NCBI RefSeq assembly: GCF_900111245.1
Contig: NZ_FOGO01000006.1
Span: 309,216 to 373,215 of the forward strand
Source of the DNA: Streptomyces qinglanensis
GTDB lineage: Bacteria; Actinomycetota; Actinomycetes; Streptomycetales; Streptomycetaceae
Length of the DNA: 64,000 bases
Direction of reading: 5' to 3'
Shown here piece after piece: positions 1 to 8,634 of the stretch (within the stretch, counting starts at the first letter, position 1; each line of letters opens with the position of its first letter). The notes beneath the pieces are model-generated. The model made no database searches. It saw only the letters and a program-made list of their open reading frames with translations, and was not told where the DNA came from. Both the position numbers and the translations under genes were made by a program.

Positions 1-2
1 TG

Positions 3-410
3 CTGCTCCAGCGGCGGGCGCTGGGCAAATACCACTCCCCGGGCGTGTGGTCCAACACCTGCTGCGGGCACCCGTACCCCGGCGAGCCGCCGTTCGCCGC
101 CGCGGCCCGGCGGGTCGGCGAGGAACTGGGGGTGGCTCCCTCGCTGCTGCGGGAGGCGGGCACCGTCCGCTACAACCACCCGGACCCCGCCTCGGGGCTG
201 GTGGAGCAGGAGTTCAACCACCTGTTCGTCGGACTGCTGCGGGAGGAGCCCCGGCCGGATCCGGCGGAGATCTCCGAGACGGCCTTTGTGACGTGGGACG
301 AACTGGAGAAGCGGCATGCCGTCGACACCTTCTCCACCTGGTTCATGACCGTGCTGGACGCGGCGCGTCCGGCGATCCGCACGGTGACGGGCGGCGCCGG
401 GAGCTGGTGA
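3..410 (+). CDS. idi: Isopentenyl-diphosphate delta-isomerase type I, 3' part
   Basis: This gene is cut by the left edge of the window; its frame is open from base 3. It encodes the Nudix-fold enzyme that interconverts isopentenyl and dimethylallyl diphosphate in the cytoplasm, the entry step of isoprenoid synthesis. Visible marks are KYHSPGVWSNTCCGHP, which carries the active-site cysteine and a metal-binding histidine, a Nudix-like segment AAARRVGEELGV, and VEQEFNHLFVG, which holds the metal/catalytic glutamate and the following core strand. About 136 residues remain of a family usually near 180-200. The gene ends before a strong GC hairpin and faces the next gene tail to tail. The family call is secure; the N-terminus and promoter lie outside the window. 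Confidence 0.95.
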   Translation: MLQRRALGKYHSPGVWSNTCCGHPYPGEPPFAAAARRVGEELGVAPSLLREAGTVRYNHPDPASGLVEQEFNHLFVGLLREEPRPDPAEISETAFVTWDELEKRHAVDTFSTWFMTVLDAARPAIRTVTGGAGSW

Positions 411-429
411 GACGGCACGCCGGTTCGAA

Positions 430-480
430 CGGTCCGGGCGGTCCGGGCGGTCCGGCCACGGGGGCCCGCCGCCCGGACCG
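430..480. terminator. GC-rich hairpin between idi and the ATPase gene
   Basis: The 12-base arm at 469-480 can pair perfectly with either of two overlapping copies of its complement, at 430-441 and 439-450. This is a likely bidirectional terminator between convergent genes. No U-tract follows, as is common in streptomycetes. Confidence 0.6.
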
Positions 481-588
481 CTGCCGGGAGCCGCGGGGAG
501 CCGCGGCCCGCAGACCGGCCGTGGCCCGACTCCCCGGTTCCCCGGTGAGCACGGCCCGCGGCGCCGCGCGGCGGGCTCCTCGGCCTCC

Positions 589-1275
589 TCAGCGGGAGCC
601 GGACTCCCCGGCACCCGCCGCCGGGAGGTGCAGCGGCAGCGCGGCCCAGACGACCTTGCCGCCGGTGTCCGTCTGCTCCACGTCGCAGCGACCGCCCGCC
701 TCCGCGGTGAGCGCCTTGACCAGCAGCAGGCCCCGCCCGCCTGTGTGCTCCCGGAACGGTTCGGCCTCCAGCGCCTTGGGCCGGTAGGGATGGCCGTCCT
801 CCACCGCCACCCGCAGCCATCCGCCGCCCAGTGAGACCTCGACGGCGAGGTCGGGCGAGAGCAGCGCCGCGTGCTGCACGGCGTTGGTGACCAGCTCCGA
901 GAGGATCAGCAGCGCCCCTTGGAGCACCTCCTCCGGCACCCGGGCCGGCCGGCGCTCCAGCAGCTCGCGCACGGCATGCCGCAGTCCGGGCACCGAGGGG
1001 GCGGCCGTCGGCGCCGTGAACCGCCAGTTCCCCTCCCCCGACGGCCCGAAGGCGCCGGGGCGCCCGGACACCGGCGGGGTCCCGCGGACACATCCGAGGG
1101 TCCCGGGCCCGGCCGGACGCTCACGCTCCGGGCGCGGTCGCGGGGGCAGCACGGCGGCAGCCGCGGGCACCGCCCCTGCCGCAGCACCGCGTGCCGCGCT
1201 CAGGGGACCGCACGTCTCCCCGGCTGGTGGAGCCTCGTCGACAACTCCGGACAGCTGCCCACCGCGGCTCTCCAT
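589..1275 (-). CDS. ATP-binding protein, RsbW-like (HATPase_c_2)
   Basis: This is a cytoplasmic GHKL-type ATPase of the anti-sigma-factor kinase (RsbW/SpoIIAB-like) group, of which streptomycetes have many. The C-terminal half carries the fold: the N-box LSELVTNAVQHA, VEDGHPYRP as the ATP-lid start, and GGRGLLLVKAL as the G2 box. The first roughly 85 residues are a Pro/Ala/Arg-rich tail without a recognisable domain, so a later start is possible. The ATG at 1275 was chosen because AGGAG lies about 13 bases upstream and because it is the first start after the tandem repeats at 1306-1334. No cognate sigma factor or anti-anti-sigma gene is adjacent, so the partner is unknown. Confidence 0.8.
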   Translation of the reverse strand: MESRGGQLSGVVDEAPPAGETCGPLSAARGAAAGAVPAAAAVLPPRPRPERERPAGPGTLGCVRGTPPVSGRPGAFGPSGEGNWRFTAPTAAPSVPGLRHAVRELLERRPARVPEEVLQGALLILSELVTNAVQHAALLSPDLAVEVSLGGGWLRVAVEDGHPYRPKALEAEPFREHTGGRGLLLVKALTAEAGGRCDVEQTDTGGKVVWAALPLHLPAAGAGESGSR

Positions 1276-1305
1276 CTCCGCACCCACTCTCCTGCTCGGT
1301 ACCTG

Positions 1306-1334
1306 GATGTACTTGCAGATGTACTTGCATTGCA
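1306..1334 (-). promoter_or_regulatory. Perfect 12-bp tandem repeat upstream of the ATPase gene
   Basis: GATGTACTTGCA occurs twice without a spacer (1306-1317 and 1318-1329) and is followed by TTGCA. It lies 31-59 bases upstream of the ATPase start in a divergent promoter region. Head-to-tail arrangement at about one helical turn suggests an operator bound by a protein array. The regulator is unknown. Confidence 0.45.
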
Positions 1335-1465
1335 TGGTGGTACCGCGCGGTGCAGACCTGAGCGGGTGACCGTAACTTGGCACGTATCGATGGCATTTGA
1401 CAGAAGACTTACGCCACTGGCAGCTCCAGGACAGATCCTGACACTTCCCGGATACGATCACGCTC

Positions 1466-2275
1466 ATGGAGCCGACCCTGCGCACCGCACGCGACGAGGG
1501 CGTCGCGACCCTGACCATCGACCGTCCGGCCAAGCGCAACGCGATGACCCCCGCCATGTGGCGAGAGCTGCCCGGACTGCTGGCGGAGTTCGCGGCCGAC
1601 CCCGCCGTACGGGTCCTGGTGCTGACCGGGGCGCAGGGCACCTTCTGCGCGGGAGCGGACATCGGCGCCCTGCAGGACGCGGCCCGGGCCGGACACCCCG
1701 GGGCGGGACAGCCCGGGAACGAGAGCCCCGGCGGCGCGGCCCGCGCGCAGCAGACACTCGCCGTCACCGCGGAGGAGGCCCTCGCGGCCTTCCCCAAGCC
1801 CACGCTGGCGGCCGTGCACGGGCACTGCGTGGGCGGCGGCTGCCAGCTCGCCGCCGCCTGCGACCTGCGGTTCGCCGCACACGACGCGCTCTTCGGGATC
1901 ACCCCGGCCAAGCTGGGCATCGTCTATCCGGCCTCCTCGACCGAGCGCCTGGTGCGCCTGGTGGGACCGGCCACCGCCAAGTTCCTGCTCTACTCGGGGG
2001 AGCTGATCGACGCGGAGCGGGCACTGCGCACCGGACTGGTCGACGAGGTGCACCGCGGGGAGGAACTCGACGAGAGAGTCGCCGAGTTCGCGCGGACCCT
2101 CACCGCACGCTCCGCGCTGACCCAGGCGGCCGCCAAGGACTTCGCGGACGGGCGCACCGGCCCCGACCGGGTCGAACACTGGCAGCGCGAGGCGGCGGGG
2201 AGCGGCGACGCGGCCGAGGGGGTGGCCGCCTTCCTGGAGCGGCGCGCTCCGCGCTTCGGCGCCCCGCGGCACTGA
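1466..2275 (+). CDS. Enoyl-CoA hydratase/isomerase (crotonase) family protein
   Basis: This 269-residue protein has a full crotonase fold: GTFCAGADIGALQ forms one oxyanion-hole strand, CVGGGCQLAAACDLRF the second, and GITPAKLGIVYP the active-site loop. In canonical enoyl-CoA hydratases the catalytic glutamates sit in GGGCEL and QPEI. Here they are Gln127 and Ala148, so simple hydratase chemistry is unlikely; isomerase, decarboxylase, hydrolase or another crotonase reaction is more plausible. A -10-like TACGAT at 1453-1458 ends seven bases before the ATG and no ribosome binding site is visible, which suggests a leaderless mRNA. It is transcribed away from the ATPase gene. The exact substrate cannot be told. 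Confidence 0.85.
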   Translation: MEPTLRTARDEGVATLTIDRPAKRNAMTPAMWRELPGLLAEFAADPAVRVLVLTGAQGTFCAGADIGALQDAARAGHPGAGQPGNESPGGAARAQQTLAVTAEEALAAFPKPTLAAVHGHCVGGGCQLAAACDLRFAAHDALFGITPAKLGIVYPASSTERLVRLVGPATAKFLLYSGELIDAERALRTGLVDEVHRGEELDERVAEFARTLTARSALTQAAAKDFADGRTGPDRVEHWQREAAGSGDAAEGVAAFLERRAPRFGAPRH

Positions 2276-2491
2276 AGCGGCGGCACCGCCCACCGGATCG
2301 CCGGCTACGCACCGCCGCGGGCGACAGCGCCGCGGGCGGGCCCCGGGACCGCGCGGGGAGACCGCCCTGCGGTCGGCCCGGCACCCGACGCCCCGGCCCG
2401 GCGGGGGCGGCCTGCGAAGGGTACGCGGCGGGTCGGGACCCGCCTGTTCCCCGCCCTTCAAGTCGTCCGTACCGACCGGTAGCGTACGGGC

Positions 2492-3364
2492 ATGACGCCA
2501 CTTCCCGAACGCGCCGGGCGGCGCTGCCACAACGCCCTCAACGCCCTGCACTCCGCGCTCTACTTCTCACCCGCGCTGGGGAAGGAACTCTCGCCCTACG
2601 GCATCGACGACCCGCACGCCATCAATCTGTCCTCGCGGTCCGCGCCGCTGGGCGCGGTGGGCGCGGGCGCGGTGACGGCCTCCTTCTACAACTACAGCCA
2701 CGCGCTGGTCGCGCGGTTCGTGCCCGCGGTGTGGGACGCCGCCTCGCCCGAGACGGTCCTGGCCGCGCGCCTGCGCGCGGCCGACACGATGCTGCGGCAC
2801 CTGCTGGGCGAGGAGGCCGTCCGCTCGGCGGAGATGACAGAGGCCGCCCGGCTGGCGCTGCGCGCCACCGAGGGGTGCACCCGCTCCGGACGGCCGCTGC
2901 ACGCCGCGAACGCGGACCTTCCGGTCCCCTCGGTCGACGAGACGCCGCACCTGGCGCTGTGGCACGCGGCGACGCTGCTGCGCGAGCACCGCGGGGACGG
3001 CCACATCGCCGCGCTGCAGAACGCCGAACTCGACGCGCTGGAAGCCCTGGTCAGCCACACCGCCAGCGGGCACGGGATGAACCCCAAGTGGGTGATGAGC
3101 ACCCGCGGCTACAACGCGCAGGACTGGACCGCCGCACAGCAGCGGCTGACCGGACGCGGGCTGCTGGACGGCGAGGGCGAGCTGACCGAGCGGGGCGCCG
3201 AGCTGCGCAAGCACCTGGAGGAGGAGACCGACCGGCTGGACCGCCGCCCCTACGAACTGCTGGGTGCCGAGGGCGTGGCCCGGCTGACCGAGCTGGCGGG
3301 CGGGTTCACGCACACGGCGGTCGGGGCGGGCGCGTTCCCCGCCGACCTGCTCGGCAAGGGCTGA
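2492..3364 (+). CDS. SCO6745-family / SalK-like protein
   Basis: This 290-residue protein matches the actinobacterial SCO6745 family, annotated as helix-turn-helix or SalK-like. It has an alpha-helical N-terminal half (FSPALGKELSPYGIDDPHA, then SSRSAPLGAVGAGAVTASFY), and a C-terminal winged-helix-like stretch near residues 185-250 (NAQDWTAAQQRLTGRGLLDG, then LTERGAELRKHLE). Members have no settled function. There is no ribosome binding site, and a TAGCGT -10-like element ends about six bases before the ATG, so the mRNA is probably leaderless. An inverted repeat CCGTAC/GTACGG (2467-2472 and 2484-2489) overlaps this promoter and may be an operator. In my recollection the S. coelicolor family founder also lies close to idi, which fits synteny. 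Confidence 0.75.
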   Translation: MTPLPERAGRRCHNALNALHSALYFSPALGKELSPYGIDDPHAINLSSRSAPLGAVGAGAVTASFYNYSHALVARFVPAVWDAASPETVLAARLRAADTMLRHLLGEEAVRSAEMTEAARLALRATEGCTRSGRPLHAANADLPVPSVDETPHLALWHAATLLREHRGDGHIAALQNAELDALEALVSHTASGHGMNPKWVMSTRGYNAQDWTAAQQRLTGRGLLDGEGELTERGAELRKHLEEETDRLDRRPYELLGAEGVARLTELAGGFTHTAVGAGAFPADLLGKG

Positions 3365-3500
3365 GCCGCAGCAGCGGGGCGGGCGCCGCCCGCCCCGCGG
3401 GGCCCGCCGTCGCGCCCGCCTGCACGGGCCTGTCGGACACGCCTGCCACAATGCATGCCTACCGGGGGACAACAGCACCGAGAAGGCGGAACGAACCATC

Positions 3501-5885
3501 GTGACGACGACGATCGAAGGCAGGATCGCCGAGGAACTCGGCGTACGCGAGCGGCAGGTCCGCGCCGCAGTCGAGCTGCTCGACGGCGGGTCGACCGTGC
3601 CGTTCATCGCGCGCTACCGCAAGGAAGCGACCGAGACGCTCGACGACGCGCAGTTGCGCTCCCTGGAGGAGCGGCTGCGCTATCTGCGGGAGCTGGAGGA
3701 GCGGCGCGCGTCGATCCTGGAGTCCGTGCGCGGCCAGGGGAAGCTCACCGAGGAGCTCGCGGAGCAGATCCGGGCCGCCGACTCCAAAGCGCGCCTGGAG
3801 GACATCTACCTGCCCTACAAGCCCAAGCGGCGCACCAAGGCGCAGATCGCCCGCGAGGCCGGCCTCGAGCCGCTCGCCGAGGGGCTGCTCGCGGACCCGT
3901 CGGTGGAGCCGCCGGCCGCTGCCGCCGCCTTCGTCGACGCCGACAAGGGCGTCGGGGACGCCGCAGCGGCCCTGGAGGGCGCGCGCGCCATCCTCGCCGA
4001 GCGCTTCAGCGAGGACGCCGACCTGATCGGCGAGCTGCGCGAGCGCATGTGGGGGCGGGGCCGGCTGGCCGCCCGGGTGCGGGAGGGCAAGGAGGAGCAG
4101 GGCGCCAAGTTCGCCGACTACTTCGACTTCTCCGAGAGCTTCACCGAGCTGCCCTCGCACCGGATCCTGGCGCTGCTGCGGGCCGAGAAGGAGGAAGTGC
4201 TCGACCTCACGATGGAGCCCGAGCCGGCCGGAGCGGAGCAGGAGGGCCCGAGCTCCTACGAGCGTTCGGTCGCGCACCGCTTCGGCGTGCGCGACGAGGG
4301 CCGCCCGGCGGACCCGTGGCTGGCGGAGACGGTGCGCTGGGCGTGGCGTACCCGGATCCTGGTGCACCTGGGCATCGATCTGCGCACCCGGCTGCGCGCC
4401 GCGGCCGAGGACGAGGCGGTGCGGGTCTTCGCGACCAACCTGCGCGATCTGCTGCTGGCCGCTCCCGCCGGGACCCGTGCCACCCTCGGCCTGGACCCGG
4501 GGCTGCGGACGGGCGTGAAGGTGGCCGTGATCGACGCGACGGGCAAGGTCGCCGCCACGGACACGGTCTATCCGCACGCGCCGCAGAAACAGTGGGACGA
4601 GGCGCTGGCGAGGCTGGCCGCGCTCGCCGAGGCGCATCAGGTGGAACTGGTCGCGATCGGGAACGGCACGGCCTCCCGCGAGACGGACAAGCTGGCCGGT
4701 GAGCTCGTCGCCGCGAAGCCGGAGCTGAAGCTGACGAAGGTGATGGTCTCGGAGGCGGGTGCCTCGGTCTACTCCGCCTCGGCCTACGCCTCGCAGGAGC
4801 TGCCCGAGCTGGACGTGTCGCTGCGCGGCGCGGTCTCCATCGCCCGCCGGCTGCAGGACCCGCTGGCCGAGCTGGTGAAGATCGACCCGAAGTCCATCGG
4901 CGTGGGCCAGTACCAGCACGACCTGTCCGAGGTGAAGCTGTCGCGCTCGCTGGACGCCGTGGTGGAGGACTGCGTGAACGGCGTCGGGGTGGACGTCAAC
5001 ACGGCTTCCGCTCCGCTGCTCTCCCGGGTGTCGGGGATCGGCTCGGTGCTGGCGGAGAACATCGTGGCGCACCGGGACGCGCACGGCCCGTTCAAGGGCC
5101 GCCAGGAGCTCAAGGACGTCTCCCGGCTCGGCCCCAAGGCGTTCGAGCAGTGCGCGGGCTTCCTGCGCATCCGCGGCGGCGACCCGCTGGACGCCTCGGC
5201 GGTGCACCCGGAGGCGTATCCGGTGGTGCGCGGGATGGTCGCCAGGGCGGGCACCGACGTGCCGTCGCTGATCGGCAACGCGAAGGCGCTGCGGGCGCTC
5301 GATCCGCAGGAGTTCGTGGACGGCTCGTTCGGGCTGCCCACCGTCACCGACATCCTGCGCGAGCTGGAGAAGCCGGGCCGCGACCCGCGGCCCGCGTTCC
5401 GCACGGCGAGCTTCAAGGAGGGGGTCGAGAAGCTCGGCGACCTCTCCGCCGGCATGGTGCTGGAGGGCGTGGTCACCAACGTCGCGGCGTTCGGCGCCTT
5501 CGTGGACGTCGGTGTGCACCAGGACGGCCTGGTGCATGTCTCGGCGATGTCGAAGACGTTCGTGAAGGACCCGCGCGACGTGGTCAAGCCCGGCGACATC
5601 GTCCGGGTGCGGGTGCTGGAGGTCGACGAGGCGCGGAAGCGGATCTCGCTCACCCTGCGGCTGGACGACGAGCCCGGGACGGGCGGGGGCGGCGGTGCGC
5701 GGCGCGGCGGCCGGGACCGGCGCCGCGACGGCTCCGGCAAGGCCCCCGCGGGTGCCCCGCGGCAGCGGCAGGGTTCGCCCAAGGGTGGCTCGGGCGGCGG
5801 CAAGCGCCGGGGCCAGGGCGCGCCGGCTCCGGCGCCGAACAACAGCGAGATGGCCGAAGCGCTCCGCCGCGCGGGCCTGGCCTGA
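3501..5885 (+). CDS. tex: Tex, RNA-binding transcription accessory protein
   Basis: Tex is a cytoplasmic, multidomain nucleic-acid-binding protein related to eukaryotic Spt6. It is implicated in transcript turnover and transcription elongation. The 794 residues run in the usual order: a helical N-terminus, a YqgF/RNase H-like core beginning LGLDPGLRTGVKVAVID near residue 330, helix-hairpin-helix repeats around residue 500 (SRVSGIGSVLAENIVAHR), and an S1 domain near residue 650 (VLEGVVTNVAAFGAFVDVG). A Gly/Arg/Lys-rich low-complexity tail of about 80 residues follows, typical of actinobacterial members and likely to bind RNA. Start is GTG at 3501 behind a weak GAAGGCGG. It is monocistronic, ends in a hairpin and faces the nitroreductase gene. 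Confidence 0.95.
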   Translation: MTTTIEGRIAEELGVRERQVRAAVELLDGGSTVPFIARYRKEATETLDDAQLRSLEERLRYLRELEERRASILESVRGQGKLTEELAEQIRAADSKARLEDIYLPYKPKRRTKAQIAREAGLEPLAEGLLADPSVEPPAAAAAFVDADKGVGDAAAALEGARAILAERFSEDADLIGELRERMWGRGRLAARVREGKEEQGAKFADYFDFSESFTELPSHRILALLRAEKEEVLDLTMEPEPAGAEQEGPSSYERSVAHRFGVRDEGRPADPWLAETVRWAWRTRILVHLGIDLRTRLRAAAEDEAVRVFATNLRDLLLAAPAGTRATLGLDPGLRTGVKVAVIDATGKVAATDTVYPHAPQKQWDEALARLAALAEAHQVELVAIGNGTASRETDKLAGELVAAKPELKLTKVMVSEAGASVYSASAYASQELPELDVSLRGAVSIARRLQDPLAELVKIDPKSIGVGQYQHDLSEVKLSRSLDAVVEDCVNGVGVDVNTASAPLLSRVSGIGSVLAENIVAHRDAHGPFKGRQELKDVSRLGPKAFEQCAGFLRIRGGDPLDASAVHPEAYPVVRGMVARAGTDVPSLIGNAKALRALDPQEFVDGSFGLPTVTDILRELEKPGRDPRPAFRTASFKEGVEKLGDLSAGMVLEGVVTNVAAFGAFVDVGVHQDGLVHVSAMSKTFVKDPRDVVKPGDIVRVRVLEVDEARKRISLTLRLDDEPGTGGGGGARRGGRDRRRDGSGKAPAGAPRQRQGSPKGGSGGGKRRGQGAPAPAPNNSEMAEALRRAGLA

Positions 5886-5914
5886 CCGGCGGTCCGAGCG
5901 GCCGGCCGGCAGTG

Positions 5915-5950
5915 CGCCGGGGACGGGTGACACCTCGTCCGTCCCCGGCG
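5915..5950. terminator. Hairpin between tex and nitroreductase gene
   Basis: Arms of 12 bases (5915-5926 and 5939-5950) pair perfectly around a 12-base loop between two convergent genes. It is a likely bidirectional terminator. Confidence 0.65.
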
Positions 5951-6004
5951 GCGCCCCTTCCGGCGGTCGCCCGGACCGGGCCCGCGGCGCGGCCTGCGAG
6001 GTGC

Positions 6005-6694
<690 letters not shown>

Positions 6695-6783
6695 GCCCGC
6701 AGCACAGCACATCGCGGCGCGCGGAAAAAGGCTTGCGGCGCCGGAACCGGGAACGTAGCGTCTGCGGTGGCTCTGTTGCCGTC

Positions 6784-6975
6784 GTGAGGAGAGGCCGTTG
6801 CGTATCTGAGGTCTGAGACACCGTGTGCCCTGTCTGTGTGCCACGAGTGCGACCTCGGAAGCGAGTCGGCCGCCTGCTGCCCCTCTCCTCTTCTGAGCCC
6901 TGTCCCGGTGTGTCCGTCCGGGCCCGGTGTCTCCCGTGTTGCTCATCCGCACCGCAATGCGACCAGGAGGCCCCT
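6784..6975 (+). promoter_or_regulatory. Structured leader with candidate 3-codon uORF before the ABC-F gene
   Basis: GAGGAGAGG (6786-6794) precedes TTG CGT ATC TGA (6798-6809), a possible Met-Arg-Ile peptide with good spacing. Downstream, GAGACACCG (6815-6823) is perfectly complementary to CGGTGTCTC (6925-6933), with a smaller CCCGG/CCGGG hairpin (6904-6922) nested inside. This architecture resembles antibiotic-responsive attenuators known in front of ABC-F resistance genes. It is a candidate only. Confidence 0.4.
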
Positions 6976-8625
6976 GTGACCACTTCCGCACCGTCCCTCG
7001 CCTGTTCCCGGCTGACCTTCTCCTGGCCGGACGGCACTCCGCTGCTGACCGATTTCGACCTGTCCGTCGGCCCCGGGCGCACCGGCCTGATCGGGCTCAA
7101 CGGCACCGGGAAGTCCACCCTGCTGCGGCTGCTGGCAGGCGAACTGCAACCGGACGCGGGAAGCGTCACGGTCCGGGGCGAGGTGGGCTACCTGCCGCAG
7201 AACCTCACCCTGGAGACCTCCCTGCGGGTGGACGAAGCGCTGGGGGTCGCCCGCGCCCGCGCCGCGCTGCACGCCATCGAGGCGGGAGACGTGGCCGAGG
7301 AGCAGTTCACCGCCGTCGGCGACGACTGGGACGTCGAGGAGCGTGCCCGCGCGACGCTGGACCAGCTCGGCCTGAGCCACATCGGGCTCGACCACACCAT
7401 CGGGGAGATGTCCGGCGGCGAGTCGGTCCTGCTGCGGCTGGCCGCTCTGCTGCTGGCCGGGCCGGACATCCTGCTGCTGGACGAGCCCACCAACAACCTC
7501 GACCGGGCGGCCCGCCGCCGGCTGCACGAGGCGGTCTCCTCGTTCCGGGGCGTGCTCGTCGTGGTCAGCCACGACCGCGAACTGCTGTCGCTGGTCGACC
7601 GGATCGCCGACCTGCGCGCCGGCGAGGTGACCTGGTACGGCGGCGATCTGGAGGCGTACGAGGCCGCTGTTTCCGCCGAACAGCAGGCGGCCGAGCGGAT
7701 GGTGCGCGCTGCCGAGACCGATGTGCGGCGCCAGCGCCGGGAGCTGGCCGAGGCGCGGATGAAGCTGGCCCGGCGGGCGCAGTACGGCAGCAAGCAGGCT
7801 GCCGCCGGGAGCGAGCCGAAGATCCTGCTGGGCGCCCGCAAGCGGCAGGCGCAGGAGACGGCGGGAAAGCACCGCCTGTTGCACGAGCAGCGGCTGGACG
7901 AGGCGCGGCAGCAGTTGGAGGAGGCGTCCGAGCGGGTACGGGACGACTCGGCGATCCGCGTCGACCTCCCCTCGACCGCGGTGCCGCGCGGACGGCGGGT
8001 CCTCGAGATGCGGGAGGTGGAGCTGCGGCACGGTCCCCGGATCGACCTCGATGTGCACGGGCCGGACCGGATCGCGCTCGTCGGGCCGAACGGTGCGGGC
8101 AAGACGACGCTGCTGCGGACCCTGGCCGGGCAGCTCCCGCCCGTCGCGGGCGAGGTGCACACGCAGGTGCCGCTGCGCTATCTGCCGCAGCGGCTGACCG
8201 TGCTCGACGACCGGCTGTCCGTCGTGGAGAACGTCGCGCGCTCGGCGCCGCAGGCCACCAACCAGCAGATCCGCGCCCGGCTCGCGCGGTTCCTGCTGCG
8301 CGGCAAGCGGGCCGACCGCGCGGTGGGCACCCTCTCGGGCGGCGAGCGCTTCCGGGCCGCGCTCGCCGCCGTCCTGCTGGCGGATCCTGCGCCCCAGTTG
8401 CTGATGCTGGACGAGCCGACCAACAATCTGGACGAGTCCAGCGTGCGGCAGTTGCGGGACGCGCTGACGGCGTACGAGGGTGCCCTGCTGGTCGCCAGCC
8501 ACGACCTCCCGTTCCTGCAGGAGTTGGGTGTCACCCGCTGGCTGGGGCTGCGGGACGGCGCGCTGCTGGAGGCCACTCCGCAGGAGCTCGGGCTCCTTCC
8601 CGCGGAAGGAGCCCGACCGGACTGA
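6976..8625 (+). CDS. ABC-F family ATPase (ribosome-associated)
   Basis: The protein has two ABC ATPase domains in one chain and no membrane segments, so it is an ABC-F protein rather than a transporter. NBD1 has Walker A GLNGTGKST at residues 40-48 and Walker B LLLDEPTNNLD. The linker of roughly residues 215-340 is charged, helical and rich in Arg/Glu/Ala, and would reach the ribosomal tRNA sites. NBD2 has GPNGAGKTT and LMLDEPTNNLD. At 549 residues it matches antibiotic-resistance ABC-F proteins that dislodge drugs from the 50S subunit; a housekeeping translation factor is the alternative. GTG at 6976 is fixed by AGGAGG five bases upstream. The leader suggests regulation by attenuation. Confidence 0.9.
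   Translation: MTTSAPSLACSRLTFSWPDGTPLLTDFDLSVGPGRTGLIGLNGTGKSTLLRLLAGELQPDAGSVTVRGEVGYLPQNLTLETSLRVDEALGVARARAALHAIEAGDVAEEQFTAVGDDWDVEERARATLDQLGLSHIGLDHTIGEMSGGESVLLRLAALLLAGPDILLLDEPTNNLDRAARRRLHEAVSSFRGVLVVVSHDRELLSLVDRIADLRAGEVTWYGGDLEAYEAAVSAEQQAAERMVRAAETDVRRQRRELAEARMKLARRAQYGSKQAAAGSEPKILLGARKRQAQETAGKHRLLHEQRLDEARQQLEEASERVRDDSAIRVDLPSTAVPRGRRVLEMREVELRHGPRIDLDVHGPDRIALVGPNGAGKTTLLRTLAGQLPPVAGEVHTQVPLRYLPQRLTVLDDRLSVVENVARSAPQATNQQIRARLARFLLRGKRADRAVGTLSGGERFRAALAAVLLADPAPQLLMLDEPTNNLDESSVRQLRDALTAYEGALLVASHDLPFLQELGVTRWLGLRDGALLEATPQELGLLPAEGARPD
8588..8616. terminator. 13-bp hairpin overlapping the end of the ABC-F coding region
   Basis: Perfect arms at 8588-8600 and 8604-8616 enclose a three-base loop. 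The stem lies inside the last codons of the ABC-F gene and only 19 bases from the end of the convergent ROK gene, so it probably terminates both. Confidence 0.6.
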
Positions 8626-8634
8626 CCGGCGGGC

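Noticed and set aside
871..3504. Very long open frame on the plus strand overlapping the ATPase, crotonase and SCO6745-family genes
   Set aside because: The product is low-complexity Arg/Gly/Pro, a by-product of high GC; three recognisable families occupy other frames.
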